The notes under the pieces are model-generated. The model was not told where the DNA came from and made no database searches. It worked only from the letters and a program-made list of their open reading frames with translations. Below, piece by piece: positions 33,951-41,680 of a stretch of DNA of 64,000 nucleotides. The stretch's first letter is position 1; each line of letters starts with the position of its first letter. The stretch is from Nocardioides dokdonensis FR1436 (GTDB taxonomy: Bacteria; Actinomycetota; Actinomycetes; Propionibacteriales; Nocardioidaceae). The stretch is from positions 1,178,001 to 1,242,000 of the forward strand of contig NZ_CP015079.1 in assembly GCF_001653335.1 (NCBI RefSeq), written 5' to 3'. The translations under genes and the position numbers were made by a program.

Positions 33951-35333
33951 TCAGGCGCGCGGTCGCTCGTCGACGACGCGCCGGGCCTTGAAGACGGTGG
34001 ACGGCAGGGTCCCGGGGTCGAGCATCTCGACCGGGATCCGGATCCCGGTCAGGCTCTTGAGCCTGGCCTCCCCGGCAGCCTGCGCCCGCTCGCGTGCGGC
34101 GTCGTCGGTCACCACCGCCGGGTCCCACTCGGCCCGCACCACGATCTCGTCGAGCGCGCCGCGCTTGGAGACGTGGATGGTGAACTCCGGCCCGAAGCCC
34201 GGCACGCTGCGCAGCCCGGTCTCGATCGCGCTGGGGAAGATGTTGGCGCCGCGCACGACGAGCATGTCGTCGAGGCGCCCCAGCACGCCCTCAGGCAGAC
34301 GCGGGTAGGTCCGCCCACAGGGGCAGGGCTCGTGGGTCAGGTACGACTCGTCGCCCGGCGCGAAGCGGATCATCGGCTGGGAGGTGCGCCAGAGATGGGT
34401 GTAGACGAGGGCTCCGCGTCGGCCGTCCGGCACCGGGACGTTGAGGTCGTCCTTGTCCACGATCTCGGGGTAGACCTCGTCGGAGATGATGTGCGTCCCG
34501 GTGCCGGCAGGGCAGCCGACATTGGCCTGGAAGGGGTACATCTCTGAGGTGGAACCAGCGTCGACCAGGGTGGCGCCCCACCCCTCCTCGAGGATCTCTC
34601 GGGTGCCGGGCAGGCTGCCGCCGGGCTCACCCCCGACCAGGAGCAGCTTGACCGAGCTCTCCCTGAGGTCGATGCCACGCTCGGCGGCGACCGACATCAG
34701 GTGCATGCAGTAGGACGGGGTGGCGCTGAAGACGGTCGGGCGGAGCTGTCCGATGCACTGCAGGTGCTTCTCGGACTCGGTGACGCCGAGGGGGAAGAGT
34801 GCGGCGCCGATCCTCTCCACACCCTGGACCACGCCCCACCCGCCGAAGAAGAGCCCGAACGGGAAACCGACCTGGACCAGGTCGTCGGGGCGGACTCCGG
34901 CACACCACTGCGCCATCGCGTGCACGTCTGCGGCCCGGGCCCAGTCGTCGTTGCTGACCGCGTAGAGCGTCGGCACGCCCGACGTCCCCGACGAGCCGTG
35001 GATGCGAGCGATGTCGGCCATGTCGGTGGCGAGCGTGTAGCTGCCGAACGGCGGGTGCTCCTGCTGGTCGGCGACCAGCATCTTCTTCGTGATCACCGGG
35101 ACCTTGGTGGTGAAGTCCTCGAGGGTCTTGACGTCGTCGGGGTGGAAGCTGTGCGCGTCGTAGTGCCGACGGTAGAAGGGCAGCTCGTCGTACACGCGGC
35201 GCAGCTGCTGCTGGATGCGGCCGAGCACCAGCTCGTCCCGCTGCTCCGGCGCCATCGTCTCGCGGGCCTCGTCCCAGAAGCGCGGGTAGCCGCGCTCGTC
35301 ATGGTTCTCAGAGGCAGGGGGGGTGCTCGTCAT
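33951..35333 (-). CDS. PaaK-like AMP-dependent CoA ligase
   Basis: 460 residues. It shows the phenylacetate-CoA ligase family blocks: LPFYRRHYDAH near residue 55, RIHGSSGTSGVPTLYAVS as the ATP loop, FATPSYCMHL- and EMYPF-like stretches, and EVYPEIVD and RLDDMLVVRGANIFPSAIE in the C-terminal part. It forms the CoA ester of an aromatic or related acid by way of an acyl-AMP. The substrate acid is not known. It starts 72 bases from operator site 2, shared with the divergent ferredoxin gene, and leads the unit that continues to the SDR and EthD genes. Confidence 0.87.
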   Translation of the reverse strand: MTSTPPASENHDERGYPRFWDEARETMAPEQRDELVLGRIQQQLRRVYDELPFYRRHYDAHSFHPDDVKTLEDFTTKVPVITKKMLVADQQEHPPFGSYTLATDMADIARIHGSSGTSGVPTLYAVSNDDWARAADVHAMAQWCAGVRPDDLVQVGFPFGLFFGGWGVVQGVERIGAALFPLGVTESEKHLQCIGQLRPTVFSATPSYCMHLMSVAAERGIDLRESSVKLLLVGGEPGGSLPGTREILEEGWGATLVDAGSTSEMYPFQANVGCPAGTGTHIISDEVYPEIVDKDDLNVPVPDGRRGALVYTHLWRTSQPMIRFAPGDESYLTHEPCPCGRTYPRLPEGVLGRLDDMLVVRGANIFPSAIETGLRSVPGFGPEFTIHVSKRGALDEIVVRAEWDPAVVTDDAARERAQAAGEARLKSLTGIRIPVEMLDPGTLPSTVFKARRVVDERPRA

Positions 35334-35404
35334 CGCAGGCTCCTCGCCGATCCGCGCAGCGCCCAGTCATCGCGGAGCGAGGTCAGGCGACCACGGCGTC
35401 GTCT

Positions 35405-35429
35405 GTTAACCGACCGTTTGTCTGGTTAC
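35405..35429. promoter_or_regulatory. island operator, site 2
   Basis: Flank GTTAAC, core CGACCGTTTGTCTG (35411-35424), flank GTTAC. The site lies between the divergent PaaK-like ligase and 3Fe-4S ferredoxin genes. A weak -10 box TACACT (35427-35432) overlaps its right edge, which suits repression. Confidence 0.65.
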
Positions 35430-35480
35430 ACTCTGCATGAATGTGACCGTCAGCACAAGCAGTCAGAGCGGAGAAATGAC

Positions 35481-35684
35481 ATGAGCGACTCGGACATGGT
35501 GCAGGTACGCGTCGACGAGGAGGTGTGCGTCGGATCGGGCACCTGCGTGATGGTCGACCCCGCGCACTTCACCCTCGTCGACGGCAAGGGGCGAGCCCCG
35601 GGCGAGCCCGTCGAGCGGACGGAGGACCTCGAGGACGCTGTCCTGGACTGCCCGGTGCAGGCCATCCTGAGCGCCCGGGCCTGA
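35481..35684 (+). CDS. ferredoxin, [3Fe-4S] type, P450 partner
   Basis: 67 residues, the size of P450-partner ferredoxins. It has cysteines C16, C22 and C57 only (CVGSGTC and DCPVQAI), which is the three-cysteine pattern of [3Fe-4S] ferredoxins such as those encoded with actinobacterial P450s. It carries electrons from a reductase to the P450. GGAGA at 35470-35474 precedes the ATG. It is alone on its strand, between operator site 2 and the convergent TetR gene, and the island also has a [2Fe-2S] ferredoxin. Confidence 0.88.
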   Translation: MSDSDMVQVRVDEEVCVGSGTCVMVDPAHFTLVDGKGRAPGEPVERTEDLEDAVLDCPVQAILSARA

Positions 35685-35695
35685 GCCGCGGAGCG

Positions 35696-36277
35696 TCAGC
35701 CCTTACGTCGGGCCAGCGCTCCGGAGAGGAAGATGTCGGAGAGCTGGGCTGCCTTGGCGCGAGCCTGCGCCGGATCGCCGGGCTCGTACCAGCGGGTCAT
35801 CCAGTTCAGCGCCCCGATCAGCGAGCGAGCCGCCATCTTGGTGTCGAGCGCGCTGTCGAAGTCGCCGGCGCCGACCCCTTCGACGAACACCTGCTCCACC
35901 AGGGACATGTACTCGCGATCCATGTCCGTCCACTCCTGCGAGATCCCCCTGCCGGCGATCTCCTGGACGTAGACGCTGACGTAGGGAAGGTGCCGGTCGA
36001 TGATCTCGATGTGCACAAGAGCGATCTGGCGGAGCTTCTCGGAGGCGGGGAGGTCCTTGGCGTGGAGCTGCCGGGCATGGCTGAGCAGCTCCTCGGCATC
36101 CGGGCGGACCACGGCGAAGAGCAGGTCTTCCTTGGACGTGATGTAGTTGTAGAGACTGCCCTTGAGCATCCCGACCTCGTTCGCCACGTCCTCGAGGGAG
36201 GCGCCACCGAAGCCCTTCTGGCTGAAGACGCGCGCGGCTGCCGCGACGACGTCGTCCCATCGACTTGGACGAGGCAC
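35696..36277 (-). CDS. TetR family regulator, presumed master regulator of the catabolic island
   Basis: 193 residues. The N-terminal motif is clear: AAARVFSQKGFGGASLEDVANEVGMLKGSLYNYITSKEDLLFAVV, with VANEVGMLKGSLYNYI as recognition part. The C-terminal ligand domain (IEIIDRHLPYVSVYVQEIAG, LIGALNWMTRWYEPG) resembles those of KstR2/PaaR-type repressors that bind acyl-CoAs. It is the only TetR gene within 29-63 kb, and operator site 3 lies in front of it. The eight sites across the island make it the best candidate for the shared regulator. The CoA ligand is inference. Confidence 0.85.
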   Translation of the reverse strand: MPRPSRWDDVVAAAARVFSQKGFGGASLEDVANEVGMLKGSLYNYITSKEDLLFAVVRPDAEELLSHARQLHAKDLPASEKLRQIALVHIEIIDRHLPYVSVYVQEIAGRGISQEWTDMDREYMSLVEQVFVEGVGAGDFDSALDTKMAARSLIGALNWMTRWYEPGDPAQARAKAAQLSDIFLSGALARRKG

Positions 36278-36387
36278 GACACACCTTCCGCTCAGGGTTC
36301 GGGTTGGGCTCCGCAGCCTGGCCGTCGGAACGGGGGCAACATATCCCAGCCGGAGTGCTTCCGACTCCGCGGACCGCAGGGTGGTTT

Positions 36388-36411
36388 ATTTCCAACCGTT
36401 TGTTTGTTAAC
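36388..36411. promoter_or_regulatory. island operator, site 3 (in front of the TetR gene)
   Basis: Core CAACCGTTTGTTTG (36393-36406), right flank TTAAC, left flank less conserved. It lies between the TetR gene and the divergent [2Fe-2S] ferredoxin/reductase genes, so the regulator would control itself as well as the electron-transfer genes. Confidence 0.6.
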
Positions 36412-36449
36412 GTGATTTCATCATCCCCCCCTCTTTGGGAGAAGCGCGC

Positions 36450-36773
36450 ATGAGCACAGTCGTCTTCATCGATCCCCACGGGGAGCGTCGCACTGTCGAA
36501 GCCACCCTCGGGCGCTCCTTGATGGAAACCGCCATCGACCACGACGTCCCCGGTGTGGTCGGGCAGTGCGGCGGGTCCCTGGCCTGCGCCAGCTGTCACG
36601 TCTACGTGCAGCAGCCCTGGAGCGCCCAGGTGGGCGGCCCCTCCGACATGGAGGACGACATGCTCGACGGCGCACTCGCCGAGCGGCGCCCGGAGAGCCG
36701 GCTCTCGTGCCAGCTCACCATGAGCGAGGAGCTCGACGGACTGACCGTCGAAGTGGCACCGGAGCAGCTGTGA
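36450..36773 (+). CDS. ferredoxin, [2Fe-2S] adrenodoxin/putidaredoxin type
   Basis: 107 residues. The cluster ligands are C40, C46, C49 and C87 (GQCGGSLACASCHVYV and RLSCQLT), the spacing of adrenodoxin-like ferredoxins (CX5CX2C, then one more). Such proteins bring electrons from an FAD reductase to bacterial P450s. A GGGAGAAG stretch precedes the ATG. Its stop overlaps the GTG of the reductase gene, so the pair is coupled. Putidaredoxin-like pairs serve P450cam-type systems. Confidence 0.9.
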   Translation: MSTVVFIDPHGERRTVEATLGRSLMETAIDHDVPGVVGQCGGSLACASCHVYVQQPWSAQVGGPSDMEDDMLDGALAERRPESRLSCQLTMSEELDGLTVEVAPEQL

Positions 36774-37993
36774 ACGGCCACGTCCTGGTCGTCGGGGCAA
36801 GTCACGCCGGCGTGCAGCTCGCCGCCCGGCTGCGCGAGCGCGGCCACCGAGGACCGGTCACGCTCGTCGGCGACGAGACCCCGCTCCCGTACCACCGGCC
36901 CCCGCTGTCGAAGGCCTACCTGGCCGGCAGCGTCACGCCCGACTCGATGTCGCTGCGCCCGGAGACCTTCTACGCCACCAAGGAGATCTCGCTGCTGCGG
37001 GGCACCCGCGTGGAGGAGATCGACCTCGAAGCCGGGACGGCCCGGACCTCGACCGGCGATCACCTCACCTTCGACCACCTGGCGCTGACCACCGGTGCCG
37101 CAGCTCGCCGCCTGGAGGTCCCGGGTGCTGAACTGAGAGGCGTCGCCCACCTGCGCGACATGCGGGACGCCACCGGCCTCCGCGACACCCTGGGCTCCGT
37201 GCGCCGAGCCGTCGTGGTGGGCGGCGGGTTCATCGGCCTCGAGGCCGCTGCCGTGCTGCGCCAACGCGGCGTGGAGGTGACCGTCGTGGAGTTCGCGGAC
37301 CGGCTGATGGCTCGCTCGGTCTCCCGGGAGATGTCCGACTTCTTCGCCGACCTGCACCGGGACCAAGGGAGCCGCGTGCTGCTCGAGACCGGGGTGGTCG
37401 CACTGGAGGGCACCGACGACGGCTGCGTCGGGGCAGTGGCGCTCGACGACGGGACGGCCCTGCCCGCAGACCTGGTGGTCGTGGGCATCGGTGTGGTCCC
37501 CCGCACCGGACTGGCGGACCAGCTCGGGCTCCAGGTCGACGGCGGCGTCCTCGTCGACCGCCGGGCCCGCACCAGCGACCCCCGCGTGGTCGCCGCAGGT
37601 GACGTGACCCTGCTTCCCCACCCTCTGGAGCCGGGCACCCTGCTGCGCCTGGAGTCCGTGCAGAACGCCACCGACCAGTCCGACATCGCGGCCGCCACCC
37701 TCTGCGGGCAGGACGTCTCCTACGACGCGGTGCCGTGGTTCTGGTCCGACCAGTTCGACCTCAAGCTGCAGATGGCCGGCGCGGCCACCCGCTATGACGA
37801 CGTGGTGGTCCGCGGCTCCGCCCGCGAGGGTGGCTTCACGGTGCTCTGCTACCGCGACGACCGACTCGTCGCCGGTGAGTGCGTCAACGCGGGCTCCGAC
37901 TTCGTCGCCGTGCGCCGCGCGCTGGCTGCGGGTACGTCCTTCCCCAGGGATCTGGCGGCCGACATCTCGGTCAAGCTCAAGACCCTGCTGTGA
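36770..37993 (+). CDS. FAD-dependent ferredoxin reductase
   Basis: 407 residues, usual length for putidaredoxin/rubredoxin-type reductases. GASHAGVQLAARLRERG is the FAD loop, PYHRPPLSKAYL follows, VVVGGGFIGLEAAAVLRQRG is the NADH loop, and VVAAGDVTLLP the second FAD contact. The C-terminal domain with VPWFWSDQFDLKLQMAG is typical. It reduces ferredoxin with NAD(P)H. The GTG start overlaps the [2Fe-2S] ferredoxin stop. It can serve one or both P450s. Two hairpins follow. Confidence 0.9.
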   Translation: MNGHVLVVGASHAGVQLAARLRERGHRGPVTLVGDETPLPYHRPPLSKAYLAGSVTPDSMSLRPETFYATKEISLLRGTRVEEIDLEAGTARTSTGDHLTFDHLALTTGAAARRLEVPGAELRGVAHLRDMRDATGLRDTLGSVRRAVVVGGGFIGLEAAAVLRQRGVEVTVVEFADRLMARSVSREMSDFFADLHRDQGSRVLLETGVVALEGTDDGCVGAVALDDGTALPADLVVVGIGVVPRTGLADQLGLQVDGGVLVDRRARTSDPRVVAAGDVTLLPHPLEPGTLLRLESVQNATDQSDIAAATLCGQDVSYDAVPWFWSDQFDLKLQMAGAATRYDDVVVRGSAREGGFTVLCYRDDRLVAGECVNAGSDFVAVRRALAAGTSFPRDLAADISVKLKTLL

Positions 37994-38033
37994 ACCGTGC
38001 GTCGCTGACGCACGAGCCGCCGCACGCCGCGAA

Positions 38034-38100
38034 CCCCTGGCGCGACACCGCCGAGGTGTCGCGCCAGGGGTGATCTCGTCTCCGGGTGGTCCACCCGGAG
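38034..38100. terminator. two hairpins between the reductase and the convergent luciferase-like gene
   Basis: The first hairpin is a perfect 16-base stem (arms 38034-38049 and 38055-38070, 5-base loop). The second has arms 38080-38088 and 38092-38100 with a 3-base loop. They lie between two convergent genes (stops at 37993 and 38108) and probably terminate in both directions. Confidence 0.8.
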
Positions 38101-38107
38101 CCTGGTG

Positions 38108-39217
38108 TCACTCCTGGCCGAGGGCGACCCGAGCCAGCCGGTCCCGCCGCGCCATGTGCTGGTGCGGCTGGAACTGCGGCATGACGTAGCGGGCGAACAG
38201 CTCCAGCGAGCGGTTCCACATGTCCGTGGTGACCCAGTCGCGGGAGTTGATGAGGAAGGTGCCGAAGTCGCCGGTCTCCTCGCGGATGTGGTGGATCTGC
38301 TCGATGCAGTCCTCCGGGCTACCGATCACCCACGGGATGTTCTCCACCATCCAGTCGAAGGTCAGCTCCTCGTCGGGCATGTTCTGGTCGAGCTTCATCA
38401 GGGCGCCGAGACCGAGGCCGCGCAGGTAGTCGTAGGAACGCGTCACACCCTCGCGGATCTCGTTGAGCGCGTCGTTGCGGTTGGCCGCCACGTAGACCTC
38501 GCGGCTCACCCGCCAGTTGGCGAGCGCATCCGACGCGTCCAGGCCGGAGTCCGCCGCACCCTTGAGGATCGCGTCGCGGTGGGCCACCAGGTCCGGCGCC
38601 GCCGGGTTGTCGGTGGTGTGCAGCGGCGCGAAGTAGACGCTGAGCGGAATCCAACCCCGGTTGCCACACTTCTCGAAGTTGTGGGTCCCGGTGAGTCCGG
38701 CGACCGCCATCGGCGGCACCACCTGGTAGGGACCGACCTGGAGCTGACGGTCCTCGTAGTGCCAGAAGACGCCCTCGTGGGTGACCGGGTCCTCGGAGGT
38801 GAGGAGCTTCCAGATGATCTCGAGGGACTCGTTGGTCCGGGGAGTGGCCTCCTCGGGGGCCATCTGGAAGAGCGCCTTGTCGGTGGGCAGCCCACCGCCG
38901 CCGAAACCGTAGATGAGGCGTCCGTGGGTGAGGTGGTCGAGGAAGGCCAGGCGCTCCGCCACCAGGAAGGGGTCCTGGTAGGGCAGGTTCACCACGCCCG
39001 TGCCGAGTCGGATCCGACTGGTGACCGCGGAAGCCTTGGCGATCATCATCTCGGGCATCGGGACGTTCTCGTAGCCGCCGGTGTGGTGCTCGCCGATCCA
39101 GAACTCGTCGAAGCCCAGCGACTCGGCCTTGACGATCTCAGCGATGTCGCGGTCGTAGGACAGCGTCCAGTTCTCGCGGGGCGGGTGCTCCGGCATGGTG
39201 AAGATTCCGAATTTCAT
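38108..39217 (-). CDS. LLM-class flavin-dependent monooxygenase (luciferase-like)
   Basis: 369 residues. The luciferase-like barrel shows MKFGIFTMPEHP, WIGEHHTGGYENVPMPEMMIA, the SRIRLGTGVVNLPYQDPFLVAERLAFLDHLTHGRLIYGFGGGGLPTD block and RFAxx-type C-terminal helices. It uses reduced FMN or FAD and oxygen to hydroxylate, or to cleave, an organic substrate. The flavin reductase gene lies 177 bases upstream on the same strand, so together they form a two-component monooxygenase. The substrate is unknown; the island thus has two oxygenase types. Confidence 0.87.
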   Translation of the reverse strand: MKFGIFTMPEHPPRENWTLSYDRDIAEIVKAESLGFDEFWIGEHHTGGYENVPMPEMMIAKASAVTSRIRLGTGVVNLPYQDPFLVAERLAFLDHLTHGRLIYGFGGGGLPTDKALFQMAPEEATPRTNESLEIIWKLLTSEDPVTHEGVFWHYEDRQLQVGPYQVVPPMAVAGLTGTHNFEKCGNRGWIPLSVYFAPLHTTDNPAAPDLVAHRDAILKGAADSGLDASDALANWRVSREVYVAANRNDALNEIREGVTRSYDYLRGLGLGALMKLDQNMPDEELTFDWMVENIPWVIGSPEDCIEQIHHIREETGDFGTFLINSRDWVTTDMWNRSLELFARYVMPQFQPHQHMARRDRLARVALGQE

Positions 39218-39394
39218 GGTGGTTCCTCTGTCCTCTCGAGGGGGGTCGTGCCAGGGCGGATCTGGGTTCAGGCGGGTAGCAGCAAGCGACGCATCGGCTC
39301 GGTCCTGCGTGGGATGACTACGTGCGGGTCGCCGTCGTGCGCGGCCTCACGGCCGTCGGCCTGCAGTGCGGTCGCTGGTCGGTGGTGCCGCTCG

Positions 39395-39892
39395 TCACGC
39401 GATGGCGAGGGTGCGGAACTTGCTGCCGTGGAAGACCAGGGGCTCGACGGCCGCGTCGCACCACAGCTCGTGCACGCGCAGCAGCACGATGGCGTGGTCA
39501 CCGGCGGGCACCACCGTGTGGATGCCACAGTTGAGCCAGGCGGCAGCCCCCTCGATGAAGACCGACCCGTCGGCGTTCTGCCCCCACGGGACGTCCTGGA
39601 AGCGGTCGCCCGCGGGCCGCGCGAGGTTGCGGCAGTCGGGGTCCTGACCGCTGGCCAGCACGCTCACACCGAGGCGCAGCAGCGAGCGGAGCTGACGCCA
39701 GGTCCGGGAGCTGTTCTGGATGCAGATGGAGACCAGCGCCGGGTCCATGGAGACCGACGTGAAGGAGCTCGCGGCCATCCCGGTGGGTTCACCGTCCACC
39801 ATGGCACAGACCGCGGTGACCCCGCTCGGGAAGCACCCGAAGGCGGCACGCAGCTGGTCGGGTCCTACTTCTTGCGCTGGCAGCTCGATCAC
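39395..39892 (-). CDS. flavin reductase family protein (two-component monooxygenase)
   Basis: 165 residues from the GTG at 39892. It shows the DIM6/NTAB family blocks: FGCFPSGVTAVCA, MAASSFTSVSMDPALVSICIQNSS and FQDVPWGQNADGSVFIEGAAAWLNC. It reduces free flavin with NAD(P)H for a partner monooxygenase, here the luciferase-like enzyme encoded next on the same strand. The gap of 177 bases between the two has no gene and no further operator, so both probably depend on site 4. Confidence 0.87.
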   Translation of the reverse strand: MIELPAQEVGPDQLRAAFGCFPSGVTAVCAMVDGEPTGMAASSFTSVSMDPALVSICIQNSSRTWRQLRSLLRLGVSVLASGQDPDCRNLARPAGDRFQDVPWGQNADGSVFIEGAAAWLNCGIHTVVPAGDHAIVLLRVHELWCDAAVEPLVFHGSKFRTLAIA

Positions 39893-39946
39893 GATCGATC
39901 ACGTCCCTCTCGGCGAGACACACGGTGGTGGGGCGGTGACAACGGT

Positions 39947-39972
39947 CGTAACCAACCATAGAGTAGGTTACG
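39947..39972. promoter_or_regulatory. island operator, site 4 (best palindrome ends)
   Basis: Arms CGTAACC (39947-39953) and GGTTACG (39966-39972) are perfect inverted repeats around the core CAACCATAGAGTAG (39953-39966). It lies between the divergent flavin reductase and the small 100-residue protein genes. It shows the outer half-site most clearly. Confidence 0.68.
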
Positions 39973-40014
39973 ATTGCTGTGTCAAGCGTCACAGCAGCTC
40001 ATTGGAGGAAAATC

Positions 40015-40317
40015 TTGTACCTGCTCGTGGACGCCTCTGGCTCTCGCCTGCACGACGATGACGACTTTCGACGGCTCGACCTCAGGCTCACCGACGAGGT
40101 GGGGGTCGACCGGCTCCCCGACACTCTCGAGGCCCTGCACCCGGGCTCCGAGATCGACGGCGACCACGTCTGGTTCCCGGTGGACGCCCTGCGCCGGCTC
40201 GGCCGGCCCCAGGACCCGCAGTGGGTCGAGCAGTTCGGGGCGATGATCGCCTACGCCGCCCGGTCGGGCTGGACCCGGGACGAGGAGAGGACCGTACGGC
40301 TCCACGTCGTGCCCTGA
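40015..40317 (+). CDS. small protein of unknown function, TTG start
   Basis: 100 residues. The TTG at 40015 is chosen because GGAGG at 40004-40008 lies six bases before it; upstream GTG starts would put the ribosome site inside the gene. The protein has no cysteine, is acidic and probably soluble (LYLLVDASG at the start, then LTDEVGVDRLPDTLEAL, VWFPVDALRRL, FGAMIAYAARSGW). I recognise no family. It sits alone in front of site 4, divergent to the flavin reductase, and just upstream of the end of P450 copy 2 on the other strand. Its regulation with the island suggests a pathway role. Confidence 0.7.
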   Translation: MYLLVDASGSRLHDDDDFRRLDLRLTDEVGVDRLPDTLEALHPGSEIDGDHVWFPVDALRRLGRPQDPQWVEQFGAMIAYAARSGWTRDEERTVRLHVVP

Positions 40318-40320
40318 TCA

Positions 40321-40368
40321 GGCGCCGACGCGTACCGCGGCGCCGGGACGCCACGACGCGTTCCCGGC
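40321..40368. terminator. weak hairpins between convergent genes
   Basis: Arms 40321-40327 and 40338-40344 (GGCGCCG) and arms 40342-40348 and 40362-40368 (GCCGGGA) can pair in alternative, overlapping ways between the small-protein gene and P450 copy 2. Both stems are seven bases long, so the call is weak. Confidence 0.35.
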
Positions 40369-40402
40369 ACCGCCGTGGCGGACGGCCCGCCTCCCCGCGG
40401 TG

Positions 40403-41647
40403 CGGTGCGGGTCAGGAGGCGTTGAGCCGGACCGGGAGCCGCTTCATCCCCCGAGTCAGGATCACCCGATCCCACTCCAGCTCCTCACCCGCCAGCTCCA
40501 TGCGCGGGAACCGCTCCAACAACCTCGGCACCACCACCGTGCCCTCCAACCGCGCCAACGTCGCACCCAAGCAGTAATGCACCCCCACACCGAACCCCAG
40601 GTGCCCCACACCCTTGCGCGTGATGTCGAACCGATCCGGATCCTCGAACACCTCCGGATCCCGATTCGCACCCGCCAACATCACGAACACCCGATCACCA
40701 GCACGAATGGTCCTCCCACCCAGCTCGATGTCCTCCGCCGCGATCCGCACCACCGACTTCGCCGGCCCATCGAAACGCAACATCTCCTCGATCGCCGCAC
40801 CCGCCAACGAACCGTCCGCACGCAACAGCTCCGCCTGGTCCGGATGCTCGATGAACGCCAGGACACTGTTCGCGATCAGGTTCGTCGTCGTCTCATGACC
40901 ACCGAACAACAAGTTCACACAGATCGCGACCAGCTCGTCCTCGGTCAACGACTCCTCACCATCACGCGCCTGCACCAACGCTGAGGCCAGATCATCACCA
41001 GGCACCTCACGCACCCGCTCCAACAACGCCGAGATGTAGCCCACCAGCTCCAACATCCCCACCCGCGCCCGACCATGACGATCAGGATCATCCAACGCCC
41101 CGAACACCAGGGCCGAGATGTCATCGGACCAGTCCTTGAACCGCTCCCGATCCTGCGCAGGCACACCCAACATCGACGCGATCACGATCGCCGGCAACGG
41201 GAACGCCACCTCACGAATCAGGTCGACCACACCATCAGCAGCCTCAGCCTCCACCCGAGCCGCCTCCACCAGCTCATCAGCGACCCGCTCCACCTCACCC
41301 CGCATCGACGCGATGATCCGCGGCGAGAACGCCTTGTGCACCAACCGACGAAACCGCGTGTGCTCCGGCGGATCCCGAAACACCAACCACCGGTCCAACA
41401 GCTCGAACGTCTCCACCAGATCCAGATCCGGACGCGCCCGCGCCCGCTCCCGCGCAATCACCGGCGCAATCCGATCCGACGAGAAACGCCCATCCGTCAT
41501 CGCCACCGACACATCCGCATGACGCGTCAACACCCACGACCGGTACCGCGCATTCCAGTACACCGGCTCCACCGCACGCAGACCACCCAGATACCCATAC
41601 GGATCCGCCACCGCACCCGCCGACAACATCTCGTCATCCAACCCGGC
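40403..41647. repeat. 1,245-bp direct repeat, copy 2 (P450 gene)
   Basis: Second copy of 29100-30344, same orientation, 11,303 bases apart. The sequence leaves identity inside the first codons of the gene, and nine bases after its stop. The 10,058 bases between the copies hold the SCP2 thiolase, DUF35, SDRs, EthD, ligase, ferredoxins, TetR, reductase, monooxygenase pair and small protein. Confidence 0.93.
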
Positions 41648-41680
41648 GTCGGTCGTCCCGCTCATGCTCGTCCCACTCAT
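40412..41680 (-). CDS. cytochrome P450, copy 2
   Basis: 422 residues, the same as copy 1 except for a different N-terminus (MSGTSMSGTTDAG, about nine residues longer) and Gly in place of Cys12 of copy 1. The haem ligand is C370 in FGVGVHYCLG. The ATG at 41680 overlaps the SnoaL-like gene stop by four bases (ATGA), so it is coupled to that gene; an ATG at 41665 is possible. It is the last gene of the ABC importer / SnoaL unit, while copy 1 ends the thiolase unit. It has the same G/T-ending codons. Two promoters therefore make the same enzyme. Confidence 0.92.
   Translation of the reverse strand: MSGTSMSGTTDAGLDDEMLSAGAVADPYGYLGGLRAVEPVYWNARYRSWVLTRHADVSVAMTDGRFSSDRIAPVIARERARARPDLDLVETFELLDRWLVFRDPPEHTRFRRLVHKAFSPRIIASMRGEVERVADELVEAARVEAEAADGVVDLIREVAFPLPAIVIASMLGVPAQDRERFKDWSDDISALVFGALDDPDRHGRARVGMLELVGYISALLERVREVPGDDLASALVQARDGEESLTEDELVAICVNLLFGGHETTTNLIANSVLAFIEHPDQAELLRADGSLAGAAIEEMLRFDGPAKSVVRIAAEDIELGGRTIRAGDRVFVMLAGANRDPEVFEDPDRFDITRKGVGHLGFGVGVHYCLGATLARLEGTVVVPRLLERFPRMELAGEELEWDRVILTRGMKRLPVRLNAS

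Noticed and set aside
39218..39394. Additional gene between the luciferase-like and flavin reductase genes
   Set aside because: Frames in this 177-base stretch lack a ribosome site and a plausible protein. I see neither a gene nor an operator here.
29100..41647. Composite transposon or insertion sequence bounded by the P450 repeats
   Set aside because: The repeats hold only a P450 gene, have no terminal inverted repeats and no transposase, and no target-site duplication was found.
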